Source: Hormoscilla sp. GM7CHS1pb (GTDB taxonomy: Bacteria; Cyanobacteriota; Cyanobacteriia; Cyanobacteriales; Desertifilaceae). Taken from it: a stretch of DNA of 64,000 bases. A program made the translations under genes and the position numbers. The stretch is from positions 124,001-188,000 of the forward strand of contig JACONN010000002.1 of NCBI GenBank assembly GCA_014323675.1, read 5' to 3'. Positions 10,444 to 19,748 of the stretch are shown here, piece after piece; position 1 is the first letter of the stretch, and the number at the start of each line of letters is the position of its first letter. The notes beneath the pieces were generated by a model. It saw only the letters and a program-made list of their open reading frames with translations, had not been told where the DNA came from and searched no databases.

Positions 10444-11382
10444 ATGAGTGAGCAAGCGGTAATAACCAAGACAGACTACTGGGAACCAGATGTTAGCAAT
10501 CTAGTCACGGAGGATGATACACCGGTGGACAATTTCGGATCCGCGAAACAACAACGCTTATTTGTAGAATCAATTTACAGTTCTGGTAAGGGTCAGAGTT
10601 GTTTGGCAGAAGCAAATGTTGGCATATTCTATTCATCAGAGGAACCGGCGATCGTGCCAGATGTATTCTTGAGTTTGGATGTGACGGTTCCGGAAGATTG
10701 GTGGAAAAAGCAAAACCGTTGTTACATGGTGTGGAAGTTTAAGAAACCGCCAGAAGTGGCAATTGAAATTGTCTCGAACAAGAAGGGCGAAGAACTGGGG
10801 GAAAAACTAAATATATATGCAAAAGTTGGGGTTACTTACTACATAGTGTATGACCCCAGCCAACAATTGGGAAAAAAGTTATTGCGGGTGTACGAACTCA
10901 GGGGAATGCGCTACTATGAAACAAATCAAACTTGGCTAGATAAAGTGGGGCTGGGTGTAACTCTCTGGTCAGGTGTTTTTGAAGGCAGGCATGATGTATG
11001 GCTCCGCTGGTGCGATCGGGAGGGCAATGTTCTCCTGACTGGATCTGAAATCGGCGAACAAGAAAAACAACGTGCCGAACAAGAAAAACAACGTGCCGAA
11101 CAAGAAAAACAACGTGCCGAACAAGAAAAACAACGTGCCGAACAAGAAAAACAACGTGCCGAACAAGAAAAACAACGTGTCGAACAAGAAAAACAACGTG
11201 CCGAACAAGAAAAACAACGTGCCGAACAAGAAAAACAACGCGCCGAACAAGCAGAACAACGTGCATCCCTTGCTGAGTCCCAGTTGGAACAAACCTCGGA
11301 CCAGTTAGAACAAGAAAAACAACGTACCCAACTCCTTGCAGAACGGCTGCTTGCTTTGGGTATCGATCCAGATAGTCTGTAA
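10444..11382 (+). CDS. Uma2-family predicted endonuclease, copy 7 (longest)
   Basis: This copy encodes 312 residues and has the longest tail: nine EQEKQR(A/V) heptads plus EQAEQRA. The extra heptads precede a block with the Val variant that is identical in order to copy 3's, so the tail looks like a copy-3-type block extended by slippage of the 21-bp unit. The nuclease-like core is unchanged. It has a long-type leader like copies 1 and 4. Confidence 0.85.
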   Translation: MSEQAVITKTDYWEPDVSNLVTEDDTPVDNFGSAKQQRLFVESIYSSGKGQSCLAEANVGIFYSSEEPAIVPDVFLSLDVTVPEDWWKKQNRCYMVWKFKKPPEVAIEIVSNKKGEELGEKLNIYAKVGVTYYIVYDPSQQLGKKLLRVYELRGMRYYETNQTWLDKVGLGVTLWSGVFEGRHDVWLRWCDREGNVLLTGSEIGEQEKQRAEQEKQRAEQEKQRAEQEKQRAEQEKQRAEQEKQRVEQEKQRAEQEKQRAEQEKQRAEQAEQRASLAESQLEQTSDQLEQEKQRTQLLAERLLALGIDPDSL

Positions 11383-11843
11383 AGAGGTTTTATTACCTTT
11401 CATAACCGGTCTAGAGGTTGAGAGCAACCTCTGGACAGAATAACATTAAAAATAGTGCTAAGTTGATTTTGGTTTGACTAACGTCGCTCTAGGCGAAACA
11501 AGGTTGAAATCGGCAAGATAAACGTTTGTAGTAGCTCCATCATTGGTACATTATTAAACCGCAAGTCCCCTACTTCTCAGATTCATTGTATCACCCTCCG
11601 AGACACCTATGACCTTGGCCCTTGGCAAACTCATTATATCATCCTCCGAGAGTCACCGATGACCTTAGCGGAGTATTTATTGGCTCTTTTTTATAGATGC
11701 GAGCGCCCTGCAGTCTCGCCCCATTACATTATCAAATAATGGGACGCTCTCCCGGAAATAACAGGTAAATTATTATAACTTTACACCCAATTGCTTCAAG
11801 AGCGAGTAAAATAAAAATGGCGCTCAATCTAGGAGAGATAATC

Positions 11844-12656
11844 ATGAGTGAGCAAGCGGTAATAACCAAGACAGACTACTGGGAACCAGATGTTAGCAAT
11901 CTAGTCACGGAGGATGATACACCGGTGGACAATTTCGGATCCGCGAAACAACAACGCTTATTTGTAGAATCAATTTACAGTTCTGGTAAGGGTCAGAGTT
12001 GTTTGGCAGAAGCAAATGTTGGCATATTCTATTCATCAGAGGAACCGGCGATCGTGCCAGATGTATTCTTGAGTTTGGATGTGACGGTTCCGGAAGATTG
12101 GTGGAAAAAGCAAAACCGTTGTTACATGGTGTGGAAGTTTAAGAAACCGCCAGAAGTGGCAATTGAAATTGTCTCGAACAAGAAGGGCGAAGAACTGGGG
12201 GAAAAACTAAATATATATGCAAAAGTTGGGGTTACTTACTACATAGTGTATGACCCCAGCCAACAATTGGGAAAAAAGTTATTGCGGGTGTACGAACTCA
12301 GGGGAATGCGCTACTATGAAACAAATCAAACTTGGCTAGATAAAGTGGGGCTGGGTGTAACTCTCTGGTCAGGTGTTTTTGAAGGCAGGCATGATGTATG
12401 GCTCCGCTGGTGCGATCGGGAGGGCAATGTTCTCCTGACTGGATCTGAAATCGGCGAACAAGAAAAACAACGTGCCGAACAAGAAAAACAACGTGCCGAA
12501 CAAGAAAAACAACGCGCCGAACAAGCAGAACAACGTGCATCCCTTGCTGAGTCCCAGTTGGAACAAACCTCGGACCAGTTAGAACAAGAAAAACAACGTA
12601 CCCAACTCCTTGCAGAACGGCTGCTTGCTTTGGGTATCGATCCAGATAGTCTGTAA
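11844..12656 (+). CDS. Uma2-family predicted endonuclease, copy 8
   Basis: This is the last array member, 270 residues, with three EQEKQRA heptads followed by EQAEQRA. The core and start are as in the other copies. Its hairpin has a slightly changed loop (GAGATAAACC). It is followed within 70 bp by an AAGAAACCCGGTTTC repeat half and then by the 3' end of miaA on the opposite strand, which marks the right end of the array. Confidence 0.85.
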   Translation: MSEQAVITKTDYWEPDVSNLVTEDDTPVDNFGSAKQQRLFVESIYSSGKGQSCLAEANVGIFYSSEEPAIVPDVFLSLDVTVPEDWWKKQNRCYMVWKFKKPPEVAIEIVSNKKGEELGEKLNIYAKVGVTYYIVYDPSQQLGKKLLRVYELRGMRYYETNQTWLDKVGLGVTLWSGVFEGRHDVWLRWCDREGNVLLTGSEIGEQEKQRAEQEKQRAEQEKQRAEQAEQRASLAESQLEQTSDQLEQEKQRTQLLAERLLALGIDPDSL

Positions 12657-12759
12657 AGAGGTTTTATTCCCTTTCATAACCGGTCCAGAGGTTGAGATAA
12701 ACCTCTGGACAGAATAACATTAAAGAAACCCGGTTTCTGGCAAGACCGCGATCGCCCCC

Positions 12760-13694
12760 CTACATATAAATGGTTGTTCTGAACTCCTGCACCCGCTGCC
12801 ACACTATTTCTAATAAATTGGGACTATCCGCATCAAACCATTCAATCTGCGGATCTGCCCGAAACCAGATCCGCTGTCGCTTGGCAAATTGCCGCGTGTG
12901 CAAGATAGTTAATTCTTTCGCTTCGAGCAACTCAATATCTCCGGCCAGATATTGTTTGATTTCCTGATAACCTAGGGTATCTAACAGGGGCAAATCAGCT
13001 CCATATTTCTGACAGAGATATTCTACTTCCTCGACAAACCCAGCCCTAGCATTTGTTCTGTCCGCTGGGCAATTCTCTGTGTCAGTCTGTCAGCATCTGC
13101 ACATTCTAAACCAATTTGCAGAATGGGATAGTTGGGCGGATCGGTCCCTTGCTGTTGGGAAATGGGAATTCCAGTGACATAAAATACTTCTAATGCTCGT
13201 AATGTCCGCACGGCATCATTGGCGTGAATCTTCCTGGCCGCCCCTGGATCTACTTGTTGCAGCATCCCGTAACATTGCTTTTGCGATAGTTCGGACAACT
13301 GCGATCGCAACTCTGTCTGGGGTGCGACTCGGGGAATCTTCATTCCTTGCACTACGGAACGGATGTATAATCCCGTACCTCCCACCAAGAGGGGAATGCA
13401 CCCTCCTGCTTGGAAAGATGCGATCGCCCCTTGGGCCTGCTGCTGGTAATCTGCTAAAGTCAGAGTTTCCCTCGGATCGCAGATATCAATCAGGTAATGG
13501 GGCACCAGCAGGCGATCGGCCCTTGTAGGCTTGGCCGTACCAATGTTAAACTCTCGGTACACCTGCCGGGAGTCAGCACTCAGAATTATTGTCTCCAGTC
13601 GCTGGGCCAAAGCCAAAGCCAGCCCCGACTTACCGGTAGCCGTGGCCCCACAGATTGTAATCAAACCGTAACCGCCTCCATATGGTGGGTGCAT
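12760..13694 (-). CDS. miaA: tRNA dimethylallyltransferase MiaA, frameshifted
   Basis: MiaA transfers a dimethylallyl group to A37 of tRNAs that read UNN codons. The N-terminal 223 residues show the P-loop GATATGKSGL, DSRQVYREFNIGTAKPT and VGGTGLYIRSVVQG. The C-terminal part continues in another frame as LPLLDTLGYQEIKQYLAGD and ends near 12760. One base lost at about 13035 (minus-strand GGTTTGTCGAGG, where GGTTTGGTCGAGG would read GLGLVEEVEYLCQKYGADL) explains the break. Rejoined, the product is about 310 residues, normal for the family. It diverges from gyrB across about 125 bp. As a conserved core gene, a consensus error is more likely than real loss. Confidence 0.85.
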
Positions 13695-13729
13695 CCCTTA
13701 AATAAATTTGCCCCGATCCTGCCCTAAGA

Positions 13730-13756
13730 TTGTCTTAGACCCTTTTATGTTATAAT
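13730..13756 (+). promoter_or_regulatory. putative gyrB promoter
   Basis: A perfect TATAAT at 13751-13756 is preceded by TTGTCT at 13730-13735 with a short 15-bp spacer. It lies 64 bp before the gyrB ATG, in the miaA-gyrB divergent gap. A GGAG ribosome-binding site sits about 10 nt before the ATG. The -10 is strong, while the -35 and spacing are weak, so the exact start is inferred. Confidence 0.45.
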
Positions 13757-13819
13757 TTCTGATATATTTTTCCTGAAATGTAGAAGGGCGACCAAAAGCC
13801 CTCAATTGGAGCATATTAC

Positions 13820-16567
13820 ATGACCACCAGCTACAGCGCCGAGCAAATTCAAGTGCTCGAAGGTTTAGAACCGGTCAGAAAAAGACCGGGGATGTACATC
13901 GGCACTACCGGCCCCAGAGGACTCCATCATCTAGTATATGAGGTAGTTGACAACTCGATCGATGAAGCCCTCGCGGGCCACTGCACCCATATAGAAGTGG
14001 ATATCAATGCCTCTGGTTCTGTTACCGTCACAGATGATGGCCGGGGTATCCCCACAGACATTCATCCCCGTACTGGCAAGTCGGCATTGGAAACGGTGAT
14101 GACCGTACTCCACGCTGGCGGTAAGTTTGGCGGCGGTGGCTACAAGGTTTCCGGAGGATTGCACGGTGTCGGGGTCTCGGTGGTGAATGCCCTGTCTGAA
14201 TGGTTGGAAGCTACTGTTTGGCGATCGGGCAACATCCATACCCAACGCTTTGAACGGGGCATCTCTATAGGGGAACTAGCTTCCCAACCAGATACAGAAA
14301 CCCGCACTGGCACTTCCATCTCCTTCATGCCCGATACCCAAATCTTTACTACGGGCATCGAGTTCGATTACGATACCTTGGCCAGGCGCTTGCGGGAGTT
14401 GGCCTACTTGAACGCTGGGGTCAAAATTACTTTTACCGATGGCCGCCGAGAAGAACCACGGATCGAAAGCTACCAATACCATGGGGGCATTAAAGAATAT
14501 ATTGCCTACATGAATCGGGAAAAGCAATCCCTGCATGAAGAAATTATCTATATACAGGGAGAAAAGAATAATGTCCAGATAGAAGTGGCTTTGCAGTGGT
14601 GCGTCGATGCCTATACGGATAATTTGCTCGGGTTCGCCAATAATATCCGCACTATTGATGGCGGTACTCACCTGGAGGGGTTGAAGACCGTATTGACGCG
14701 CACTATGAATTCGATCGCCCGCAAGCGCAACAAGCTGAAAGAAAATGAATCCAACCTGGGTGGGGAGAATATCCGCGAAGGTTTAACAGGGGTAATTTCT
14801 GTCAAGGTGCCCGATCCGGAATTTGAAGGACAGACGAAAACTAAGCTGGGGAATACAGAAGTGCGGGGCATTGTTGATTCCCTCGTGGGAGAAGGTCTCA
14901 CGGAGTATCTAGAATTTCACCCCCCTGTCGCAGATTCGATCTTAGAAAAGGCAATTCAAGCTTTTAATGCGGCAGAAGCGGCACGACGAGCCCGGGAATT
15001 AGTCCGCCGTAAATCCGTCTTAGAATCCTCTACTTTACCAGGAAAATTGGCTGATTGCAGCGAACGAAACCCCGCAGAAACAGAGATCTTTCTGGTGGAA
15101 GGCGATAGCGCTGGGGGCTGTTTTCATGGAGATACACTTGTATCCTTGGCAGATGGGCGTTCTCTCAGCTTCAAAGAAATTGTTGCCGAACAAGCCCAAG
15201 GAAAAGAACATTTTTGCTACACTGTTAGCCGTAGCGGAAAAATCGCGATCGAACGCATCATTAACCCCCGGATGACTAAAGCAAATGCTGAAGTAATCAA
15301 GCTGACATTAGATAATGGGGAAACTATGATATGCACTCCAGATCACCCGTTCATGTTGCGGGATTGCAGCTATAAACCAGCGGCATTGCTGACACCAGCA
15401 GATTCCCTCATGCCACTCTATCGCCAGTTATCCCGCAAGAATAAAAACGGTACCGTTCCGGAAAAATCGGGAATAGATGGCTACGAAATGGTTTGGAATC
15501 CCCATCATAATCAGTGGATTTATACCGATCTGGCAGATTTTGATAATATAGGCAGAAGTAAAAATCCACGGGAACAATGGACGGCAGAATTTCGGACTCA
15601 GCGTCGTGCGGCATTTCATGAAACATATTACCACAAAACTATCGAGGCGTCCAAAAAACTGTGCCGCCAGGAAGGTTATATGGATATGGAACTGTACGAT
15701 CGTTACCGTCGCCAAACCCGAGACAAGTCTCTGTTGAAATTCCCGACGTTCTGCGATCGCCTCGTTCCCTGGCTCCCGCCTGGGAACGAAGCAGGGGATG
15801 ACGTACTAGCGCGTCAAGCAATTCGCAATTACAACCATCGCATTGTGTCCGTCGAACGCCTGGAAGAACGGATGGATGTTTACGACATCGAAGTTCCCCA
15901 TACTCATAACTTCGCCCTAGCAAGTGGTGTCTTTGTCCATAACAGTGCTAAGCAAGGACGAGACAGGCGTTTTCAGGCTATTCTGCCTCTGCGGGGGAAA
16001 ATTCTCAATATTGAGAAGACTGATGACGCTAAAATCTACAAGAACAATGAAATTCAGTCCCTGATTACAGCCCTAGGTTTGGGGATTAAGGGTGAGGAAT
16101 TCGACCCTTCTAATCTCCGCTATCACCGGATCGTAATCATGACGGACGCTGATGTAGATGGCGCCCACATCCGCACCCTCTTATTGACCTTTTTCTATCG
16201 CTATCAGCGGAATCTTGTAAATCTGGGCTATATCTATATTGCCTGTCCTCCTCTCTATAAGGTGGAACGGGGACGCAATCATTTCTATTGCTATAGCGAT
16301 CGGGAACTGCAAGAACGCCTTGGTGAGTTGCCCAAGAATGCCAATTATAACATTCAGCGGTTCAAAGGTTTGGGTGAAATGATGCCCCAACAACTGTGGG
16401 ATACTACTATGAACCCGGACACTAGGACCATGAAACGGGTGGAAATTGAAGATGCTGCTGAAGCTGACCGCATCTTTACCGTGCTGATGGGAGATCGGGT
16501 GGCCCCCCGCCGCCAATTCATCGAAACCTACGGACCGAAACTTAATCTGACTGATTTGGATATCTAA
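13820..16567 (+). CDS. gyrB: DNA gyrase subunit B with in-frame intein
   Basis: GyrB is the ATPase subunit of gyrase, which introduces negative supercoils. The 915-residue precursor has the GHKL ATPase domain at the N terminus ([44 protein letters not shown]) and the TOPRIM motif EGDSAGG at residues 427-433. A 275-residue intein follows (434-708), then [25 protein letters not shown] and the C-terminal RFKGLGEM, ending LTDLDI. Without the intein the subunit is 640 residues, typical for bacterial GyrB. The intein interrupts the TOPRIM nucleotidyl-transfer motif, so splicing should be needed for activity. The gene appears intact. Confidence 0.97.
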   Translation: MTTSYSAEQIQVLEGLEPVRKRPGMYIGTTGPRGLHHLVYEVVDNSIDEALAGHCTHIEVDINASGSVTVTDDGRGIPTDIHPRTGKSALETVMTVLHAGGKFGGGGYKVSGGLHGVGVSVVNALSEWLEATVWRSGNIHTQRFERGISIGELASQPDTETRTGTSISFMPDTQIFTTGIEFDYDTLARRLRELAYLNAGVKITFTDGRREEPRIESYQYHGGIKEYIAYMNREKQSLHEEIIYIQGEKNNVQIEVALQWCVDAYTDNLLGFANNIRTIDGGTHLEGLKTVLTRTMNSIARKRNKLKENESNLGGENIREGLTGVISVKVPDPEFEGQTKTKLGNTEVRGIVDSLVGEGLTEYLEFHPPVADSILEKAIQAFNAAEAARRARELVRRKSVLESSTLPGKLADCSERNPAETEIFLVEGDSAGGCFHGDTLVSLADGRSLSFKEIVAEQAQGKEHFCYTVSRSGKIAIERIINPRMTKANAEVIKLTLDNGETMICTPDHPFMLRDCSYKPAALLTPADSLMPLYRQLSRKNKNGTVPEKSGIDGYEMVWNPHHNQWIYTDLADFDNIGRSKNPREQWTAEFRTQRRAAFHETYYHKTIEASKKLCRQEGYMDMELYDRYRRQTRDKSLLKFPTFCDRLVPWLPPGNEAGDDVLARQAIRNYNHRIVSVERLEERMDVYDIEVPHTHNFALASGVFVHNSAKQGRDRRFQAILPLRGKILNIEKTDDAKIYKNNEIQSLITALGLGIKGEEFDPSNLRYHRIVIMTDADVDGAHIRTLLLTFFYRYQRNLVNLGYIYIACPPLYKVERGRNHFYCYSDRELQERLGELPKNANYNIQRFKGLGEMMPQQLWDTTMNPDTRTMKRVEIEDAAEADRIFTVLMGDRVAPRRQFIETYGPKLNLTDLDI
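15119..15943 (+). other. GyrB intein, 275 residues, homing domain degenerate
   Basis: The intein begins with Cys ([13 protein letters not shown], splicing block A), has block B as [14 protein letters not shown] and ends with [21 protein letters not shown] before a +1 Ser. It lies between EGDSAGG and SAKQGRDR; I recall the longer (about 435-residue) Synechocystis GyrB intein using this insertion point. The middle retains a stretch like that of HNH-containing GyrB inteins ([21 protein letters not shown]), but the HHIDFNKLNN-type catalytic core is absent, so it is probably a splicing-competent mini-intein unable to home. A 28-bp dispersed palindrome at 15761-15788 is read in frame ([11 protein letters not shown]). 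Confidence 0.9.
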
Positions 16568-16896
16568 GATAGCGTTTCTCTCGTCCCCTGCGCGGGCTAT
16601 ATTATCTCGTTCCCAGGCTCCGCCTAGGAACGGTAGAGACGAGAGGGAACCTTTGAATGTCTGGAACTACCAGAGGGAAGTAGTAGACTTGAAAAACAAA
16701 AGATTGCAGGTTTTGCCCGATGGCCCGATAGAAACATATTTGACTATCTGAAGTTGTAAGTGGTAGGTTGTAAGCTTACAACCTACCTCTAAAACCACTA
16801 CTGACAGCTAAATTATTAATTTTAAATTTCAAGTTGGTAATTTTTTAGGAAGTTGCTAGAATAGAAGCCGATCACCCATAGCTGATAGTCCTAACT
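16568..16896. other. gyrB-phosphatase spacer with two palindromes
   Basis: This gene-free stretch holds a copy of the dispersed palindrome (CTCGTTCCCAGGCTCCGCCT onward, 16607-16634) and a perfect 24-bp palindrome at 16763-16786 centred on AAGCTT (GTAGGTTGTAAG and its complement). Either could end gyrB transcription, but neither is followed by a clear T-run. A possible promoter for the next gene is TTGGTA at 16834-16839 and TAGAAT at 16857-16862 with a 17-bp spacer. Confidence 0.5.
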
Positions 16897-17541
16897 ATGT
16901 CTCAAACAGTCTGGATAGCCCGACATGCCAACCGAGAAGACTTCGTCAACCCCGGATGGTTCAACGGGGCCGAACGTCCCTACGATCCGCCCTTGTCTGC
17001 CGATGGTCTAGTGCAAGCACGGCAGCTAGCGCAGCGTCTCAAAGACTCGAAGATCTCTGGGATATTTGCCTCTCCGTTCTTGCGCACCACACAAACCGCA
17101 CATATAGTAGCAGAAACACTCTCATTACCGTTAAAACTGGAGTGGGGGTTGTGTGAATGGCTGAATCCTGATTGGATGGACTCCGATCCTCAAACCCAGT
17201 CCCTCGAAGCTTTAGCCGCCCAATTCCCCAGGATTGACATGGGCTATCATTCTAGGATAAAACCAAAATATCCCGAAACTGAACGTGATTGTATGGCAAG
17301 GGCCGGAGAAAGTGCCAGACTTTTGGCTGCTGAGTTCACTGGAGATATTCTGCTAGTCGGACACGGGGCCTCTACGATCGGGATGACAATGGGATTAGTA
17401 TCTGGTCTGGCCACCACGGATATCAATGCGACCCTCTGTTGCTTGGTGAAAGTGGTACGTCAGGAGGCAAAATGGTTCATGGAATTGAATGGGGATACTT
17501 CCCATTTGACTCAAACTGAATCGGTAATCCGGTTTAACTAA
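16897..17541 (+). CDS. histidine phosphatase superfamily protein
   Basis: This 214-residue protein belongs to the phosphoglycerate-mutase-like histidine phosphatase family. The N-terminal catalytic motif is VWIARHANRED, where the usual RHG is RHA. The second conserved segment is ASPFLRTTQTAHIVAE (Arg of the phosphate pocket), and the distal catalytic His is in ILLVGHGAS. The substrate cannot be deduced. The family includes sugar- and nucleotide-phosphate phosphatases as well as protein phosphatases. No signal peptide. It is followed by glucokinase on the same strand after a 123-bp gap. Confidence 0.85.
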   Translation: MSQTVWIARHANREDFVNPGWFNGAERPYDPPLSADGLVQARQLAQRLKDSKISGIFASPFLRTTQTAHIVAETLSLPLKLEWGLCEWLNPDWMDSDPQTQSLEALAAQFPRIDMGYHSRIKPKYPETERDCMARAGESARLLAAEFTGDILLVGHGASTIGMTMGLVSGLATTDINATLCCLVKVVRQEAKWFMELNGDTSHLTQTESVIRFN

Positions 17542-17664
17542 AGGTTAAAGGTTGGTCGAGGGAAAATTGAGCAATTGTAATTGAGCAATTGTTAATTGAC
17601 AATCTTCGGACAGGCGAGACGCCTGTCCTTGCGTCTCGCCTGTCCCACGCAAGGAACAAAGGAC

Positions 17665-18684
17665 ATGACATTATTACTAGCAGGAGATATCGGCGGTACG
17701 AAAACTATCTTGCGACTGGTGAAAGCACCAGCAGATGCAGATGAAGTGCTGCACGAACGGACTTATCCAAGTCAAAATTACCCTGACTTGGTCCCGATCG
17801 TCCGGGAGTTTCTGGCGGGGACGGAAGCAAAGCCCGAAAAAGCTTGTTTCGCGATCGCGGGTCCGGTAGTCAACAACAGCGCTCAGATGACGAACCTGCC
17901 GTGGAAGGAACTCGATAATAAAAGCCTGGAAACAGAAATGGAAATTGGCCAGGTGAGTTTGATTAACGATTTTGCCGCGATCGGTTATGGAGTGTTAGGC
18001 TTAAAGTCTTCAGATATATACACCCTGCAAGCAGGAAAACTAGACCCAGAAGCCCCGATCGCAGTTATCGGTGCGGGTACGGGTTTGGGAGAAGCATTTT
18101 TGGTTAACCAGGGAAGCAACCATCGGATTTTTGCCTCAGAAGGCGGTCATGCTGACTTTGCCCCCCGGAATGAATTGGAATTCCAACTGTTGAAATACCT
18201 GCGGGAGAAATATAATGTGGGTAGGATTTCTGTGGAACGAGTAGTTTCCGGTCAGGGAATAGTAGCAATATATCAGTTTTTGCGCGATCGGCCCATCTGC
18301 CAGGAATCTTCAGAGGTAGGGGATGTAGTCAGGACTTGGGAACAGGAGATCGGTCGCGAGAAAACTGTAGATCCAGCGGCGACTATTGCCATGGCGGCGA
18401 CGGCAAAGCGGGATATACTCAGCGAACGCACCATGCAAATGTTTATCGAAGCCTACGGTGCCGAAGCAGGGAATCTCGCCCTCAAACTCCTCCCCTACGG
18501 CGGTTTGTACATCGCGGGAGGCATTGCTGCCAAAAATCACCAGATGCTAGAGTCTGAAGGGTTTATGCAGGCATTTACTGACAAAGGTCGAGTCAGTAAT
18601 TTACTAGAAAAAGTGCCCGTGCATATAGTATTGAATCAGCAGGTAGGACTGATCGGAGCCGCCATTCGTGCCGCCCAGTTATAA
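17665..18684 (+). CDS. glk: glucokinase
   Basis: Glucokinase phosphorylates glucose with ATP to glucose 6-phosphate. The 339-residue protein starts MTLLLAGDIGGTKTILRLV (phosphate-1 loop). It has INDFAAIGYG (catalytic Asp region), IGAGTGLGEAFLV (phosphate-2), SEGGHADFAPR and YGGLYIAGGIAAKN near the C terminus, all typical of the Glk (non-ROK) family. A frame from 17596 would add 23 residues encoded by a hairpin repeat (GGACAGGCGAGACGCCTGTCC type), so I choose the ATG at 17665, which has AAAGGA just upstream. The product feeds the pentose phosphate genes located further right. Confidence 0.93.
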   Translation: MTLLLAGDIGGTKTILRLVKAPADADEVLHERTYPSQNYPDLVPIVREFLAGTEAKPEKACFAIAGPVVNNSAQMTNLPWKELDNKSLETEMEIGQVSLINDFAAIGYGVLGLKSSDIYTLQAGKLDPEAPIAVIGAGTGLGEAFLVNQGSNHRIFASEGGHADFAPRNELEFQLLKYLREKYNVGRISVERVVSGQGIVAIYQFLRDRPICQESSEVGDVVRTWEQEIGREKTVDPAATIAMAATAKRDILSERTMQMFIEAYGAEAGNLALKLLPYGGLYIAGGIAAKNHQMLESEGFMQAFTDKGRVSNLLEKVPVHIVLNQQVGLIGAAIRAAQL

Positions 18685-18725
18685 TTGGTGAAACTGTTAG
18701 CTCGATCGGGGTACTCAAATACAAT

Positions 18726-18863
18726 TACCCTGAGGCGATCGCGGGTACGGGTTGTGCCATTGTCAAAAAGTTTGTGGATATCCACGGCGGGACGATCGAT
18801 GTCCGGAGTGAAGAGAGAGAGGGAACCACTTTTACTGTTAAGCTACCAGGGTCTGCTGATTGA
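18726..18863 (+). pseudogene. relic of a histidine-kinase C terminus
   Basis: Immediately after glk, an unstarted frame reads YPEAIAGTGCAIVKKFVDIH then GGTIDVRSEE and GTTFTVKLPG before a stop. This is the G2-box end of a HATPase_c domain (GTGxGLAIVKK...GG.I.V.S..G.GTTF.V.LP). Nothing upstream in the glk gene encodes the rest, so only the last 40-45 residues of a sensor kinase survive. Confidence 0.65.
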
Positions 18864-18873
18864 AACTAAAACT

Positions 18874-18908
18874 AAGAAACCCGGTTTTTCCAAAAAACCG
18901 GGTTTCTT
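18874..18908 (+). terminator. AAGAAACCCGG hairpin
   Basis: A 35-bp perfect inverted repeat with arms AAGAAACCCGGTTTTT and its complement follows the kinase relic, about 190 bp after glk. The same family occurs at 33631-33668 and as halves or variants near 12723 and 61190. It is a dispersed cyanobacterial repeat that may serve as a transcription terminator. Confidence 0.55.
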
Positions 18909-19016
18909 GGCTACTGGGGATGATATAATTGAACGTGTGGGATTCCTTGGCTGGAAACGGCACCGGATGAAGGGCGATCGGGGATAAATCGCAAGATAAA
19001 GGAGAAAGGATGTTCT

Positions 19017-19313
19017 ATGATAAGAAAAACCCAATGGCAATACCTAGAGAGACGACCTCAATCATGGCGACAGCAACTTTACATCAAAGGGAGAAAGCTG
19101 AGGGCCCATACGGTTTGGTCGGACACGATCGTCAATGAGATGACTCCAGCAGAAGTAGCGGAAAGCAAGGAATTACCTTTAACTGCTGTTTATGAAGCCA
19201 TTGAATACTGTGAAACTCATCAAGATATCTTGAAGAAAGAAGCTGAAGAAGAGCGCTGTTACCTAGAAGAACGAGGAGTCTCCCTCGATCGCTTAATTAC
19301 TCATCGATGTTGA
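19017..19313 (+). CDS. DUF433-like small protein (antitoxin-like)
   Basis: This 98-residue acidic protein has the layout of cyanobacterial DUF433-type proteins: GRKLRAHTVWSDTIVNEMTP, then AEVAESKELPLTAVYEAIEY and a charged tail KKEAEEERCYLEERG. Such proteins often act as, or resemble, antitoxins with a winged-helix DNA-binding fold, usually next to a PIN-type toxin. No such toxin is present here; a truncated Uma2 gene follows 45 bp later. The start is supported by AAAGGAGAAAGGA just upstream, although another ATG (19010) in a different frame lies closer to it. The family assignment is from recall of similar sequences. Confidence 0.55.
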   Translation: MIRKTQWQYLERRPQSWRQQLYIKGRKLRAHTVWSDTIVNEMTPAEVAESKELPLTAVYEAIEYCETHQDILKKEAEEERCYLEERGVSLDRLITHRC

Positions 19314-19358
19314 CGCTGCAATGCTAGGATAGGATAAGCTCTGACAGGAGGAAAGTAA

Positions 19359-19748
19359 TTGTCTGTATCTACTAAAACAGAAAGGCATATAAAGAGCCAA
19401 CCTCTGGCTGTTCCTACTGAACCTGTTTGGCCCTTGACGGTCGAGCAGTATCACCAAATGATTCGATCGGGTATCCTCGACTCGGATGATAAGGTGGAAC
19501 TGCTGGAAGGTTGGTTAATTCCGAAAATGGCTAAAAATCCCCCACATCGCGCTGCTACTAAGTTAACTCGAAATGCTCTGGAGGCGATCGCGCCTGATGG
19601 TTGGTATGTAGACTCCCAAGAACCCATTACACTAGATGATAGCGAGCTGGAACCAGATATTGTGGTGGTGGGAGGCGATACCAGGGACTATCTCGATCGT
19701 GGTGGAAGTGCTGCGGGTTCCTTGAGGGTGCGGGACTTGTTACCATAG
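19359..19748 (+). pseudogene. truncated Uma2-family gene
   Basis: The frame starts at a TTG codon with a strong AGGAGG ribosome-binding site. It encodes a typical cyanobacterial Uma2 N-terminal half: LTVEQYHQMIRSGILDSDDK, VELLEGWLIPKM, LDDSELEPDIVVVGGDTRDYL. After DTRDYLDR the family would continue with the EVSD/EVAD catalytic strand and the Lys-Tyr helix. Here the sequence changes to unrelated residues and stops at 129 residues, so the active site is missing. It differs clearly from the eight array copies and is an independent family member. Confidence 0.75.

Larger units (their letters stand above)
2382..12720 (+). repeat. tandem array of eight Uma2-gene units
   Basis: Eight head-to-tail units of about 1.3 kb, each with a leader, a Uma2-family gene and a 3' hairpin, fill 10.3 kb. 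Leaders come in two kinds: long (ATCGGATTTGCTCTCCCTCC present) before copies 1, 4 and 7, and short before copies 2, 3, 5, 6 and 8. This gives a long-short-short pattern and a higher-order period of about 3.9-4.0 kb (gene starts 2535, 6501, 10417). The 3' ends follow a different grouping (1 with 5, 2 with 4, 3 with 7), which points to gene conversion or unequal exchange after duplication. No transposase or integrase is present. The left junction abuts the WG-repeat gene and the right junction abuts miaA. Confidence 0.9.

Noticed and set aside
3016..11308. Long antisense and alternate-frame ORFs across the Uma2 heptad tails (such as repeated VVFLVRH or LFFLFGT)
   Set aside because: They mirror the 21-bp heptad repeat in other frames, have no ribosome-binding site and vary exactly with heptad number.
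2382..12720. Phage or composite transposon as source of the Uma2 array
   Set aside because: No integrase, transposase, terminal repeats or phage genes occur in or beside the array.
17596..17664. Longer N terminus for glucokinase
   Set aside because: The extra 23 codons are a hairpin repeat, and the conserved GDIGGTKT N terminus starts right after the ATG at 17665.
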